NCBI GenBank assembly: GCA_947492105.1
Contig: CANLMN010000001.1
Span: forward strand, 400,403 to 464,402
Length of the DNA: 64,000 nt
Reading direction: 5' to 3'
Source of the DNA: an uncultured Aquimarina sp.
GTDB taxonomy: Bacteria > Bacteroidota > Bacteroidia > Flavobacteriales > Flavobacteriaceae
Under the pieces are notes generated by a model. That model was not told the origin of the DNA, did not search any database, and saw only the letters and a list, made by a program, of their open reading frames with translations. Of this stretch, positions 10,204 to 18,029 are shown one piece after another. How positions within the stretch are numbered: position 1 is the stretch's first letter; each line of letters opens with the position of its first letter. The position numbers and the translations under genes are program-made.

Positions 10204-13200
10204 ATGAGCGACGAAAATACCAATACAGCAAATACAGAAGAAGAAAAAAAAGCAAAAACTCCCAATACAAATAGTTTTTCACTAGATGAAAATCCTGATA
10301 TACGAGTCGAGGGAGAAGGACTTACTGCTGATATTATTCTAGAAGAGATCCTATATTTCCCTAGAATCCCCAAAAGCGATGAGGACAAAGGCGACGAAGA
10401 AGAACTTTGGGTATTAGATGATGCGCAATACAAAAAATACAAAGAACTCACAGAAAAATATGCCACAGCATCCAAGGAATTGGTAGAGGCAAAAAAAGCA
10501 AATGATCCCAAGCGTCTCAAAACCGCTCAAGACAAAATGCGAGAAATGATCTTAATAGCAGAGGGCAAAAAACCAGATCAAGCTACAAGCAAAGCCACCA
10601 ATGGAAAATCTCCACTTCCTGTCAAAGTACCGCAAGGAGATTATCAAGGATTAACAGAAGGTGTCGGTTTTAGAGATGAAAAATATTTTTATCTAGGAGC
10701 AAAAGATCTAAAAGTCCTTAAAAGCATTCGCAAGAAAAAAAGCGGAAAATTCCGTTTTCCTATCAAATTAAAAAATAATAAAGAAGCAACAGTAAAAGCT
10801 GCTTATGATGCTGCCTATCCAGAAGAACAATCCAAAAAAGACAAGATAGATCAATTCAAAAAAGCACAAGCAAAAATCAAGGCAGAATGGAAAATTGACG
10901 GTCAAGTTGCCTCCAAGGTTTTGAGCTACGGCTCTCCTCTATTATCCGCGTTTCTGAATGATGATGACTTTGAATTGATTGACAAATGGGTCAGTGATTT
11001 TAATAAAAAATGCGTTGCTACTTGGAATGACAGCAAAAACAAAGTAAAATACATTTTGGAACTCCTCAAAGAAGGTAACGATGATTTTACCGATGAGGAC
11101 TGGGCTGAAGCAAAAATGAAAATCAACGCGCTCTGGAGCAAAACACATAAAGATTTTGCCAATGAAGCTACTGATTATCTCGAAACTCCTACAAAAAGTC
11201 AACGTAACAGCTTGATCCAAAAAATCAAGAAGCAAGAATTACCTCCTGCCAATTGGGATGCAACTGCTGCAGCACAAATCATGCGCTACTCTGCTGGATT
11301 ATCAGCAGAAGCAGGCTACAACCTTGCAGAAGGCAAAGTCTTTGGCAAACTCGGTGGAGAGGCCAAATTCTCCTTATTAGAAGCTGGTGCTGAATTCAAC
11401 TATTACTTCCCAGATGACAAAGGCTGGGGCATGAAATTCAAAATCCCGGTCAAAAAAACGACCTATAGCTTCAGAGAATATGACAAATATGATCCAAAAA
11501 AAGGGTATAATGCCGCTATACAAGATGGCTCTTTTCCGTTTGATTCTTTTTTTGTTACTCCTACAGTCATCCTTGCATTGGTACAGCAATTAGCTGGAGC
11601 AAAAATGGAACTCCGCACCCAAAAATTTAAACAAATCCTCTTTGCGATTATCGGACATACGGATGCCAAAGGTAGTCATGGCTATAATGACAAACTTGGC
11701 TTGCTCAGAGCCTCTGCAGCCCATGCTGTTTTTAGTAACGATGCAGCAGAGTGGTCAGATTATTTTGAGTTCAAAAAAAATGCTTGGGGAGATGATGAAT
11801 TAGAGTTTATGAGAGAAGCTATTTTTATCGCTGACTATGCTCCAGACTTATTTGACAAGGCGCTATTAGATCCCACCACCTCCAAGTCCGACGATACTAT
11901 TGCTATTATCAATAGCAGATTAGCAGTATATTCCAAACTTGCAGAAGCACGTCTAAATCCCTTGGACGAAGTGGTTGTAATTGGAAAGAAAAGAAAATCT
12001 TCTGAAAAACTAACCCGAGCCAGAAGAAAATATTTTGAAGCCATTAGAGCACTTTCTGACAAACTAGATCGTATACAAATCAGTAGGTCCTATTTTGAAA
12101 TTGTTCTAAAAATTATCATCCAAAAAGTACCTGGAATCGAGCACAGCGATTTGAAACAATTTTTCTTTACCGAAAGTGACAAATCCATTCGTAGTTTAGG
12201 AAAACGTGCTTTGGCAGAAGCTACCCTAGACAAATCTAGCAAAAACCGTCGTGTAGAGTTAGAACCCTATAAGGCATATGATCCAAAAACGAAAATCGTT
12301 GATCAAGAAGTAGATTTTGGCGACGGCCGTTTCAAACTCAAGGGAGGTGTCAGCCTTTTTGTGGGTGCTACCATTGCGCTCTCTGCAGAGGTGGAGATTA
12401 ATGCCCCCAAAGGCGTCCTCATGATTACGGGCAAAAAAAACAAAGAAGACCAACCCGTAAAATATGGGAAGGATCGCCAAATCCAAGATACTAGCGAGAG
12501 TGGAGATAATAATGTAACCGCCAAGGCAGAAGCCTTTGCAGGCGCCCAAGCAGAAGCCAAAGTAGCACTAGAACTAGAATGGCAAAACCCCAACAAACGA
12601 GGCAAACATACCGGAGGGTTCCAAACCCTTGCTTCTGTAGGTTATGCCCTTACCGGCTCTGCTGGTGCAGGGATCACAGGAGAGTTTAAGATTGGTTTTG
12701 ATGACATCACAAACAAATTCCAAATCAAAATGATGGCCAAGGCTACCTGGGGCATCGGTGGTGGTGGTGCAGTCAGTTTTGTCATTGGTGCAAGAGAATT
12801 ATGGGATTTTGTCCGTCTGGTCTACCATAAACTAAACGAAGTGGATTTTAACTTCCTCGATCTCTTTGAACAAAAAACTGATGAGTTCGGTAACGAAACA
12901 GACTCGCAAATCAATGTCTATGAGGTTTTTACAGCCTGGTCAGTAGAAATGCTAAAAAAAGGTTTTATCCTACAAGCAGGAATGACCTATATTGCTGGTG
13001 GTGCATTGGATGGGGCTATTACGATCCTTAAGGATGTAGATACTCTACTTCGTAAGTGGCAGGACGTGAACCAAGAGCTCGACGATGTCCAGACACTGGT
13101 CGCATCTCTCAAAGAAAAACCAGAGATGATTGACTACTTATTGCCAGAATCCAAGGGACGGATCCTATTTATCCTAACCAAGGAGCGAGAACTTAATCTA

Positions 13201-13635
13201 GCGAGTATGTGGGACAAGTTGGGAGACACTTGGACAGATTTCAGAGCATGGGACAAAAACTACGAAAACGAAGAGGCAGCCCTGTTTCTTATCACCAAAG
13301 GGATAGACTCTGTACAGGAGTGGGAAGAAACCATGGAACATATGACCTATTGTATCACCAATGCTGATGGCAAAAAAGAATATCAAGCTTTTGTCAAAAC
13401 CAAAGACACCAACCATTATGGTACCGATGCTTTACAAAAACTTGCAGAAAAAACCCCTTTGACTCCCCAAGAAATAGAACAAAAGGCGGCACGACAAAAG
13501 AAACGCATCCAAGATGCCAAAGTCTATCTGCGTAACTATTTGCTCAGTGACACCGAAGATTGGGAAAAGGTAGAACGCCATGTCAATAACTTATACAAAA
13601 AATCCAAAGACCTAACTCTAGGAGCCCCTATATAA
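10204..13635 (+). CDS. Large T6SS cargo/effector-like protein with embedded OmpA-like segment
   Basis: This 1143-residue protein has no signal peptide and begins with a charged low-complexity stretch (NTNTANTEEEKKAK), as expected for cargo exported by a T6SS rather than by Sec. Visible regions: a charged helical N-terminal part (to about 330); a segment near 480-511 with GHTDAKGSHGYND and LLRASAAHAVF that fits the OmpA C-terminal pattern GHTDxxGxxxYNxxLxxxRA; the odd motif LDEVVVIG at 587-594; an Ala/Gly-rich hydrophobic stretch at about 710-870 (AGAQAEAKVALELEW, LTGSAGAGITGEFKIGF, WGIGGGGAVSF) followed by WDFVRLVYHKL; and a charged helical C-terminus. From memory, large VgrG- or Hcp-linked toxins of Proteobacteria have the same order of OmpA-like segment, glycine-rich membrane-like segment and a (F)VxxVYxxL motif. 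A membrane-acting effector is inferred, not shown. It sits between TssD and the SUMF1-like genes. Confidence 0.7.
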   Translation: MSDENTNTANTEEEKKAKTPNTNSFSLDENPDIRVEGEGLTADIILEEILYFPRIPKSDEDKGDEEELWVLDDAQYKKYKELTEKYATASKELVEAKKANDPKRLKTAQDKMREMILIAEGKKPDQATSKATNGKSPLPVKVPQGDYQGLTEGVGFRDEKYFYLGAKDLKVLKSIRKKKSGKFRFPIKLKNNKEATVKAAYDAAYPEEQSKKDKIDQFKKAQAKIKAEWKIDGQVASKVLSYGSPLLSAFLNDDDFELIDKWVSDFNKKCVATWNDSKNKVKYILELLKEGNDDFTDEDWAEAKMKINALWSKTHKDFANEATDYLETPTKSQRNSLIQKIKKQELPPANWDATAAAQIMRYSAGLSAEAGYNLAEGKVFGKLGGEAKFSLLEAGAEFNYYFPDDKGWGMKFKIPVKKTTYSFREYDKYDPKKGYNAAIQDGSFPFDSFFVTPTVILALVQQLAGAKMELRTQKFKQILFAIIGHTDAKGSHGYNDKLGLLRASAAHAVFSNDAAEWSDYFEFKKNAWGDDELEFMREAIFIADYAPDLFDKALLDPTTSKSDDTIAIINSRLAVYSKLAEARLNPLDEVVVIGKKRKSSEKLTRARRKYFEAIRALSDKLDRIQISRSYFEIVLKIIIQKVPGIEHSDLKQFFFTESDKSIRSLGKRALAEATLDKSSKNRRVELEPYKAYDPKTKIVDQEVDFGDGRFKLKGGVSLFVGATIALSAEVEINAPKGVLMITGKKNKEDQPVKYGKDRQIQDTSESGDNNVTAKAEAFAGAQAEAKVALELEWQNPNKRGKHTGGFQTLASVGYALTGSAGAGITGEFKIGFDDITNKFQIKMMAKATWGIGGGGAVSFVIGARELWDFVRLVYHKLNEVDFNFLDLFEQKTDEFGNETDSQINVYEVFTAWSVEMLKKGFILQAGMTYIAGGALDGAITILKDVDTLLRKWQDVNQELDDVQTLVASLKEKPEMIDYLLPESKGRILFILTKERELNLASMWDKLGDTWTDFRAWDKNYENEEAALFLITKGIDSVQEWEETMEHMTYCITNADGKKEYQAFVKTKDTNHYGTDALQKLAEKTPLTPQEIEQKAARQKKRIQDAKVYLRNYLLSDTEDWEKVERHVNNLYKKSKDLTLGAPI

Positions 13636-13661
13636 AAAACACCATAATTCTTCTATAATTT

Positions 13662-14474
13662 ATGAAATTGAAACACCTCACCAAATATGCTTTAGCAGGC
13701 ATCACACTTATCGCTATGGGCAGTTGCAAATCACAAAGCAAACAGTCTCCAGAAGTACAGGCGATGCTCACAAAAATTAAAAACAACTTTGTTCATGTAG
13801 AAGGAGGCACCTTCATGATGGGGGATAATACTGTTCCTGCTGCCAGTCCGGCTCATCAAGTTACACTAGACTCTTACTCCATAAGTAAATACGAAACTAC
13901 TTTGGGAGAGTATGATATATATACCAATACGACAGGTCTTGACAAAGTAGCTCCTAGATGGCGTGATCAGGATGGTATGGGACCAGAATATGGAGCTTGG
14001 AATATGAACTGGTTTCAGGCTAGAGCCTACTGCCAATGGCTCGGCAAGCAATTGGAATTACCGATCGACCTACCTACAGAAGCCCAGTGGGAATATGCCG
14101 CGAGAAACCGTGGACAAAATGTTGATCATGCAACTAATAGCGGTCTGATTGAAGGCGGAGATAGAGATAATTATGGTGTAAGTGCTCCTGTCGGTCATTA
14201 CCCCCCCAGCCCACTCGGCATCTATGATATGTCTGGAAGCAAAGCTGAATGGATACTAGATTGGTATGGAAATTACGAATCCGAACCACAAACAAATCCT
14301 AAAGGAAGGCAACGAAGAAAAGATGAAATAGCAGAAAATCAAGGAGAGAAAGTAGTTAGAGGTTTTAGGACGATTGTAAAAACAACATACAGAAGGAAAC
14401 ATTTACCTCCTGAGAATACAGGAGCGGGTAATGGAATTCGCTGTGTATGCAATCAAAAAACGCCTATCAACTAG
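13662..14474 (+). CDS. SUMF1/formylglycine-enzyme-fold lipoprotein, copy 1
   Basis: This 270-residue lipoprotein (lipobox AMGSC, Cys22) carries one SUMF1/FGE-type C-lectin-like domain. Landmarks are FVHVEGGTFMMG near 42, PTEAQWEYAARNRG, GIYDMSGSKAEWILDWYG, KVVRGFRT and GNGIRCVC at the end. The Cys pair that binds copper in catalytic FGEs (in the RGGSxxC...C region) is absent; that position reads RGFRTIVKTTYRR. The protein is therefore probably a binding or structural member, like GldJ/GldK, not a sulfatase activator. It starts 26 bases after the T6SS-cargo-like gene and abuts copy 2. Its signal peptide differs from those of copies 2-4. Position suggests immunity or an accessory role for the upstream effector; this is inference. 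Confidence 0.88.
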   Translation: MKLKHLTKYALAGITLIAMGSCKSQSKQSPEVQAMLTKIKNNFVHVEGGTFMMGDNTVPAASPAHQVTLDSYSISKYETTLGEYDIYTNTTGLDKVAPRWRDQDGMGPEYGAWNMNWFQARAYCQWLGKQLELPIDLPTEAQWEYAARNRGQNVDHATNSGLIEGGDRDNYGVSAPVGHYPPSPLGIYDMSGSKAEWILDWYGNYESEPQTNPKGRQRRKDEIAENQGEKVVRGFRTIVKTTYRRKHLPPENTGAGNGIRCVCNQKTPIN

Positions 14475-15269
14475 ATGCGACACTTTTTCTCTCTTATACC
14501 GATGATGCTATTCCTATTAGTGATGAGTTGCAAATCACAAAGCAAACAGTCTCCAGAAATACAGGCGATGCTCACAAAAATCAAAAAAAACTTTGTTCAT
14601 GTAGAAGGAGGCACCTTCATGATGGGGGATAATACTGTTCCTGCTGCCAGTCCGGCTCATCAAGTTACACTAGACGCTTACTCCATAAGCAAATACGAAA
14701 CTACTCTGGGAGAGTATGATATATACACCAATACGACAGGTCTTGACAAAGTAGCTCCTAGATGGCGTGATCAGGATGGTATGGGACCAGAATATGGAGC
14801 TTGGAATATGAACTGGTTTCAGGCTAGAGCCTACTGCCAATGGCTCGGCAAGCAATTGGAATTACCGATTGACCTACCTACAGAAGCCCAGTGGGAATAT
14901 GCCGCGAGAAACCGTGGACAAAATGTTGATCATGCAACTAATAATGGGAAAATTGGAAAGGATAACGCAGGTATTAAAGATCCAGTTGGTAGCAACCCCC
15001 CTAGTCCACTCGGCATCTATGATATGTCTGGAAGCAAAGCTGAATGGATACTAGATTGGTATGGAAATTACGAATCCGAACCACAAACAAACCCTAAAGG
15101 AAGGCAACGAAGAAAAGATGAAATAGCAGAAAATCAAGGAGAGAAAGTAGTTAGAGGTTTTAGGACTATTGTAAAAACAACTTATAGAAGATCACATTTA
15201 CCTCCTGAGAATACAGGAGCGGGTAATGGAATTCGTTGTGTATGCAATCAAAAAACGCCTATCAACTAA
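14475..15269 (+). CDS. SUMF1/formylglycine-enzyme-fold lipoprotein, copy 2
   Basis: This 264-residue lipoprotein (MRHFFSLIPMM..., Cys19) starts with zero spacing after the TAG of copy 1, so translational coupling is likely. From CKSQSKQSPE onward it is almost identical to copy 1. The exception is one surface-loop block, where SGLIEGGDRDNYGVSAPVGHY is replaced by NGKIGKDNAGIKDPVGSN, and a few single changes such as RRSHLPP for RRKHLPP. The same catalytic Cys pair is missing. The concentrated difference in one loop fits selection for binding specificity, or gene conversion. Confidence 0.88.
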   Translation: MRHFFSLIPMMLFLLVMSCKSQSKQSPEIQAMLTKIKKNFVHVEGGTFMMGDNTVPAASPAHQVTLDAYSISKYETTLGEYDIYTNTTGLDKVAPRWRDQDGMGPEYGAWNMNWFQARAYCQWLGKQLELPIDLPTEAQWEYAARNRGQNVDHATNNGKIGKDNAGIKDPVGSNPPSPLGIYDMSGSKAEWILDWYGNYESEPQTNPKGRQRRKDEIAENQGEKVVRGFRTIVKTTYRRSHLPPENTGAGNGIRCVCNQKTPIN

Positions 15270-16073
15270 ATGAGACACCTTTTCTCTCTTATACCGATAA
15301 TACTACTTCTATTAATGATGAGCTGCAAATCACAAAGCAAACAGTCTCCAGAAGTACAGGCGATGCTCACAAAAATCAAAAAAAACTTTGTTCATGTAGA
15401 GGGAGGCACCTTCATGATGGGGGATAATACTGTTCCTGCTGCCAGTCCGGCTCATCAAGTTACACTAGACGCCTATTCTATCGCCAAATACGAAACCACT
15501 TTTGAGGAATATGATCAATACTGCAACGCTACTGGGCTAGAAATTGTTCACAAAAAATATCGCCACCTACCCAAAAATTCACCAAAACATGGAGCTTGGG
15601 CAATGAACTGGTTTCAGGCTAGAGCCTACTGCCAATGGCTCGGCAAGCAATTGAAATTACCGATCGACCTACCTACAGAAGCCCAGTGGGAATATGCCGC
15701 GAGAAACCGTGGACAAAATGTTGATCATGCAACTAATAGCGGTCTGATTGAAGGCGGAGATAGAGATAATTATGGTGTAAGTGCTCCTGTCGGTCATTAC
15801 CCCCCCAGCCCACTCGGCATCTACGATATGTCTGGAAGCAAAGCTGAATGGATTCTAGATTGGTATGGAAATTACGAATCCGAACCACAAACAAACCCAA
15901 AAGGGAGAACACTAAGAGCAGATGAAATAGCAGAAAATTTAGGAGAAAAAGTAGTTAGAGGTTTTAGGACTATTGTAAAAACAACTTATAGAAGATCACA
16001 TTTACCTCCTGAGAATACAGGAGCGGGTAATGGATTTCGTTGTGTATGCAATCAAAAAACACCTATCAACTAA
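15270..16073 (+). CDS. SUMF1/formylglycine-enzyme-fold lipoprotein, copy 3
   Basis: This 267-residue lipoprotein (MRHLFSLIPII..., Cys19) abuts the TAA of copy 2 with no spacer. It is mosaic. Its first half differs from copies 1 and 2 in the segment EEYDQYCNATGLEIVHKKYR and onward to KHGAWAMNWFQ. Its loop block (SGLIEGGDRDNYGVSAPVGHY) is that of copy 1. Near the C-terminus it has its own RTLRADEIAENLG and GNGFRCVC. This pattern indicates recombination among the copies. Confidence 0.88.
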   Translation: MRHLFSLIPIILLLLMMSCKSQSKQSPEVQAMLTKIKKNFVHVEGGTFMMGDNTVPAASPAHQVTLDAYSIAKYETTFEEYDQYCNATGLEIVHKKYRHLPKNSPKHGAWAMNWFQARAYCQWLGKQLKLPIDLPTEAQWEYAARNRGQNVDHATNSGLIEGGDRDNYGVSAPVGHYPPSPLGIYDMSGSKAEWILDWYGNYESEPQTNPKGRTLRADEIAENLGEKVVRGFRTIVKTTYRRSHLPPENTGAGNGFRCVCNQKTPIN

Positions 16074-16853
16074 ATGAAACACCTCTTCTCTCTTATACCG
16101 ATGATGCTATTCCTCTTAGTGATGAGTTGCAAATTGCAAAGTCAAAACACCCCAGAAGTACAAGAAATGCTAGAGAATATCAAAGAGCATTTGGTATTTG
16201 TAGAGGGAGGCACCTTCATGATGGGACATCCAAATGTACAAGGCGCAACTGTACATCAAGTTACCCTAGACAGTTATTCTATTAATAAATACGAAACTAC
16301 ATTTAAGGAATTTGATTTATATCACAATTCATTAAATATAGAAATTATACAACCAAATAGAAGAAAATTAAAAGAATACCAACCCAACTACGGTGTAAAA
16401 GCAATATCATGGCAACAAGCTCGAGATTATTGCCAATGGCTAGGAAAAAAATTGGAGATACCCATGGATCTCCCTACAGAAGCACAATGGGAATATGCCG
16501 CGCGTAGCAGAGGACTAGATGTGGATCATGCAACTAATAACGGAAAAATTGAAGGTGGTGACAAGGACAACTATGGAGATGGAGAAATTGGATCGTACCC
16601 ACCTAATCCTATGGGAGTCTATGATATGTCTGGAGGCAGACCTGAATGGGTCTTAGATTGGTTAGGTCCATATAGTAGAGAACCTGTAGTCAACCCTCTA
16701 ATAGATAGTATTGGGATTTTTGAAGAAAAACGTGTTCGAGGTTGGCACTCTCTCAGCTATTCGGTCTATAAAAGAGGTTCTAGAGAACCAACAGCAACCG
16801 GAGCTGGGGTAGGATTTCGTTGTGTATGCAATCAAAAAACACCTATCAACTAG
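16074..16853 (+). CDS. SUMF1/formylglycine-enzyme-fold lipoprotein, copy 4 (divergent)
   Basis: This 259-residue lipoprotein (MKHLFSLIPMM..., Cys19) abuts the TAA of copy 3. The signal peptide and the last eleven residues (RCVCNQKTPIN) are nearly the same as in the other copies, but the body is clearly diverged: LVFVEGGTFMMGHPNV, the NYGVKAISWQQARDYCQWLG block, GVYDMSGGRPEWVLDWLG and VRGWHSLSYSVYKRG. It keeps the fold landmarks and also lacks the catalytic Cys pair. The conserved ends around a diverged centre suggest that the ends serve as recombination handles while the binding domain varies. Confidence 0.88.
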   Translation: MKHLFSLIPMMLFLLVMSCKLQSQNTPEVQEMLENIKEHLVFVEGGTFMMGHPNVQGATVHQVTLDSYSINKYETTFKEFDLYHNSLNIEIIQPNRRKLKEYQPNYGVKAISWQQARDYCQWLGKKLEIPMDLPTEAQWEYAARSRGLDVDHATNNGKIEGGDKDNYGDGEIGSYPPNPMGVYDMSGGRPEWVLDWLGPYSREPVVNPLIDSIGIFEEKRVRGWHSLSYSVYKRGSREPTATGAGVGFRCVCNQKTPIN

Positions 16854-16874
16854 ATGCGACACCTTTTTTCCTAG
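16854..16874 (+). pseudogene. Six-codon stump of a fifth SUMF1-like copy
   Basis: Directly after the TAG of copy 4, ATG CGA CAC CTT TTT TCC TAG reads MRHLFS and then stop. This is the same N-terminus as copy 3 at the same zero spacing. Homology ends there, and a dispersed repeat element begins five bases later. Confidence 0.8.
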
Positions 16875-16878
16875 TACT

Positions 16879-17042
16879 TATACCAGTTAAAATGTACTTG
16901 TAGGCTAAAATAATTGAACTATTTCTCGCTAGTTTTAGTTATAAAATTCAAGCATAACCTTGGCTACAATTTAATTTTTTAGCGAAAAAATAGTAGAAAA
17001 AGAACCAAATGATTAGCCTGTAATTTTTTCAAATGGTTTGAT
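16879..17042 (+). repeat. Dispersed intergenic repeat family 1, copy A
   Basis: This ~164-base AT-rich non-coding element begins TATACCAGTTAAAATGTA and ends near TTTCAAATGGTTTGATA. It matches the reverse complement of 21348-21513 almost throughout, and also matches 21211-21347 (reverse) and 37411-37553 (forward). Shared internal blocks include TAAAATAATTGAACTA, TTCGCTAG and AGTAGAAAAAGA. No ORF or transposase is present. It sits at the break point of the SUMF1-like array. Confidence 0.8.
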
Positions 17043-17215
17043 ACTATGTATTGGCATAGATTGTATAGCTCAAAATAATACCGCTTGATATAGAAAATCA
17101 ACGAATAGTCTTTTGATAAAATTTTTAATCATCTATTGGTGATATATTGAAATATTGGTAGGACAGAAACAAATTATTAATACTATTTTTATTTGGATAT
17201 TCATTCCTAAACATT

Positions 17216-17317
17216 GTACCAGTTACACCAAATTAGCTATATAATCCCGTATATCGACTTGTCCTTTTTTCCGCTAAATACCTTGTTCATATATTGCATA
17301 GCTAAGGCTATACAATA
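17216..17317 (-). repeat. Dispersed intergenic repeat family 2, copy a
   Basis: Read on the minus strand, it contains AGCCTTAGCTATGCAATATA, TGAACAAGGTA and ATTATATAGCTAATTTGG. The same elements in the same order occur at 63441-63510 and, less well, at 30563-30635. It is non-coding. Confidence 0.6.
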
Positions 17318-17342
17318 GAATCACAGTAATTTGAGCATTACT

Positions 17343-17486
17343 ATGGTCGATACCATAAAAACTGCTAGTTACTCAACTGTAAGCAATAGTTCTTCCACTG
17401 GATCAGGCGGTAGTTGGGGCTCTGGAAGCGGTGGTGGTGGCTCTTCCGGCGGTGGCGGTGGGGGCGGCAGCGGTGGGGGCTGGTAA
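17343..17486 (+). CDS. 47-residue Gly/Ser/Trp-rich micro-ORF
   Basis: The ORF begins MVDTIKTASYSTVSNSSS and continues into a Gly/Ser tail with two Trp, ending GGGW at the stop. The tail is far richer in G+C than its surroundings. It could be a small secreted or bacteriocin-like peptide: the N-terminus could act as a leader, although no double-Gly cleavage signature is clear. It could also be the surviving 3' end of a larger gene, because Gly-rich tails ending in GGW are typical of TPM-domain (YgcG-like) proteins. The repeats just upstream favour a remnant. The ORF is clear by eye, but its expression is uncertain. Confidence 0.4.
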   Translation: MVDTIKTASYSTVSNSSSTGSGGSWGSGSGGGGSSGGGGGGGSGGGW

Positions 17487-17555
17487 CCGTATTTTTCTTC
17501 GGTATTATGTACGTTTTTGAACCAAAAAACGTTTAACTGGTCAAACACTTCTAGT

Positions 17556-17999
17556 ATGAAATCTATTTTTGATCCGCAGAACAAAAAGGAACTGCGACAA
17601 CGCATTGCGCAACTAACTGAGAACAGTCAACCTCTGTGGGGAAAAATGACTGCTGCTCAGATGCTATGGCATTGCCAATTTCAATTAAAAATAGGAATCG
17701 AAAATAAAAGCTATAAAAAATCAAAAAATTTTTTCGCAAAACTGTTATTCAAAAAAATGTCTTATAACGACAAACCGTGGCGCAAAAATGTCCCTACTAT
17801 TAAAGCCTTCAAAGCACTAGTTCCAAAAGAATTTGCAATGGAGAAATTACTCCTAGAACAACTTATAGAGGATATGCACCTAACCAAAGATCGTGATTCA
17901 TGGAATCCGCATCCGCTATTCGGCACATTGAGTCGAGCGCAATGGGGACAACTGGAGTACAAACATCTAGATCATCACCTCAAACAATTTGGGGTCTGA
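17556..17999 (+). CDS. DUF1569 family protein (DinB-like four-helix fold)
   Basis: The protein is about 147 residues from the preferred start MKSIFDPQNKK. An in-frame ATG 39 bases upstream would add MNQKTFNWSNTSS, which is not typical of the family. Landmarks are QPLWGKMTAAQMLWHCQ near the N-terminus and LEYKHLDHHLKQFGV at the C-terminus, which place His residues where DinB-like proteins bind metal. A paralogue lies at 61777-62229 with the same SQPLWGKM and KHLDHHLSQFGV ends. The biochemical role of DUF1569 is not established. It stands alone and faces mpl convergently, with 30 bases between them. Confidence 0.85.
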   Translation: MKSIFDPQNKKELRQRIAQLTENSQPLWGKMTAAQMLWHCQFQLKIGIENKSYKKSKNFFAKLLFKKMSYNDKPWRKNVPTIKAFKALVPKEFAMEKLLLEQLIEDMHLTKDRDSWNPHPLFGTLSRAQWGQLEYKHLDHHLKQFGV

Positions 18000-18029
18000 T
18001 TATCCACACCTACTCTACACATACTATCA

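Larger units (their letters stand above)
13662..16874 (+). repeat. Tandem array of four ~800-base gene copies plus a stump of a fifth
   Basis: Unit lengths are 813, 795, 804 and 780 bases, joined stop-to-start with no spacer (TAG|ATG, TAA|ATG, TAA|ATG, TAG|ATG). The fifth unit stops after six codons. Long stretches of copies 1-3 are identical at the base level. Confidence 0.95.

Noticed and set aside
13662-16853. Diversity-generating retroelement targets, because the FGE/C-lectin fold is the usual variable protein of such elements
   Set aside because: No reverse transcriptase, template repeat or accessory gene is in the window, and the variation is in blocks between tandem copies rather than at scattered adenines.
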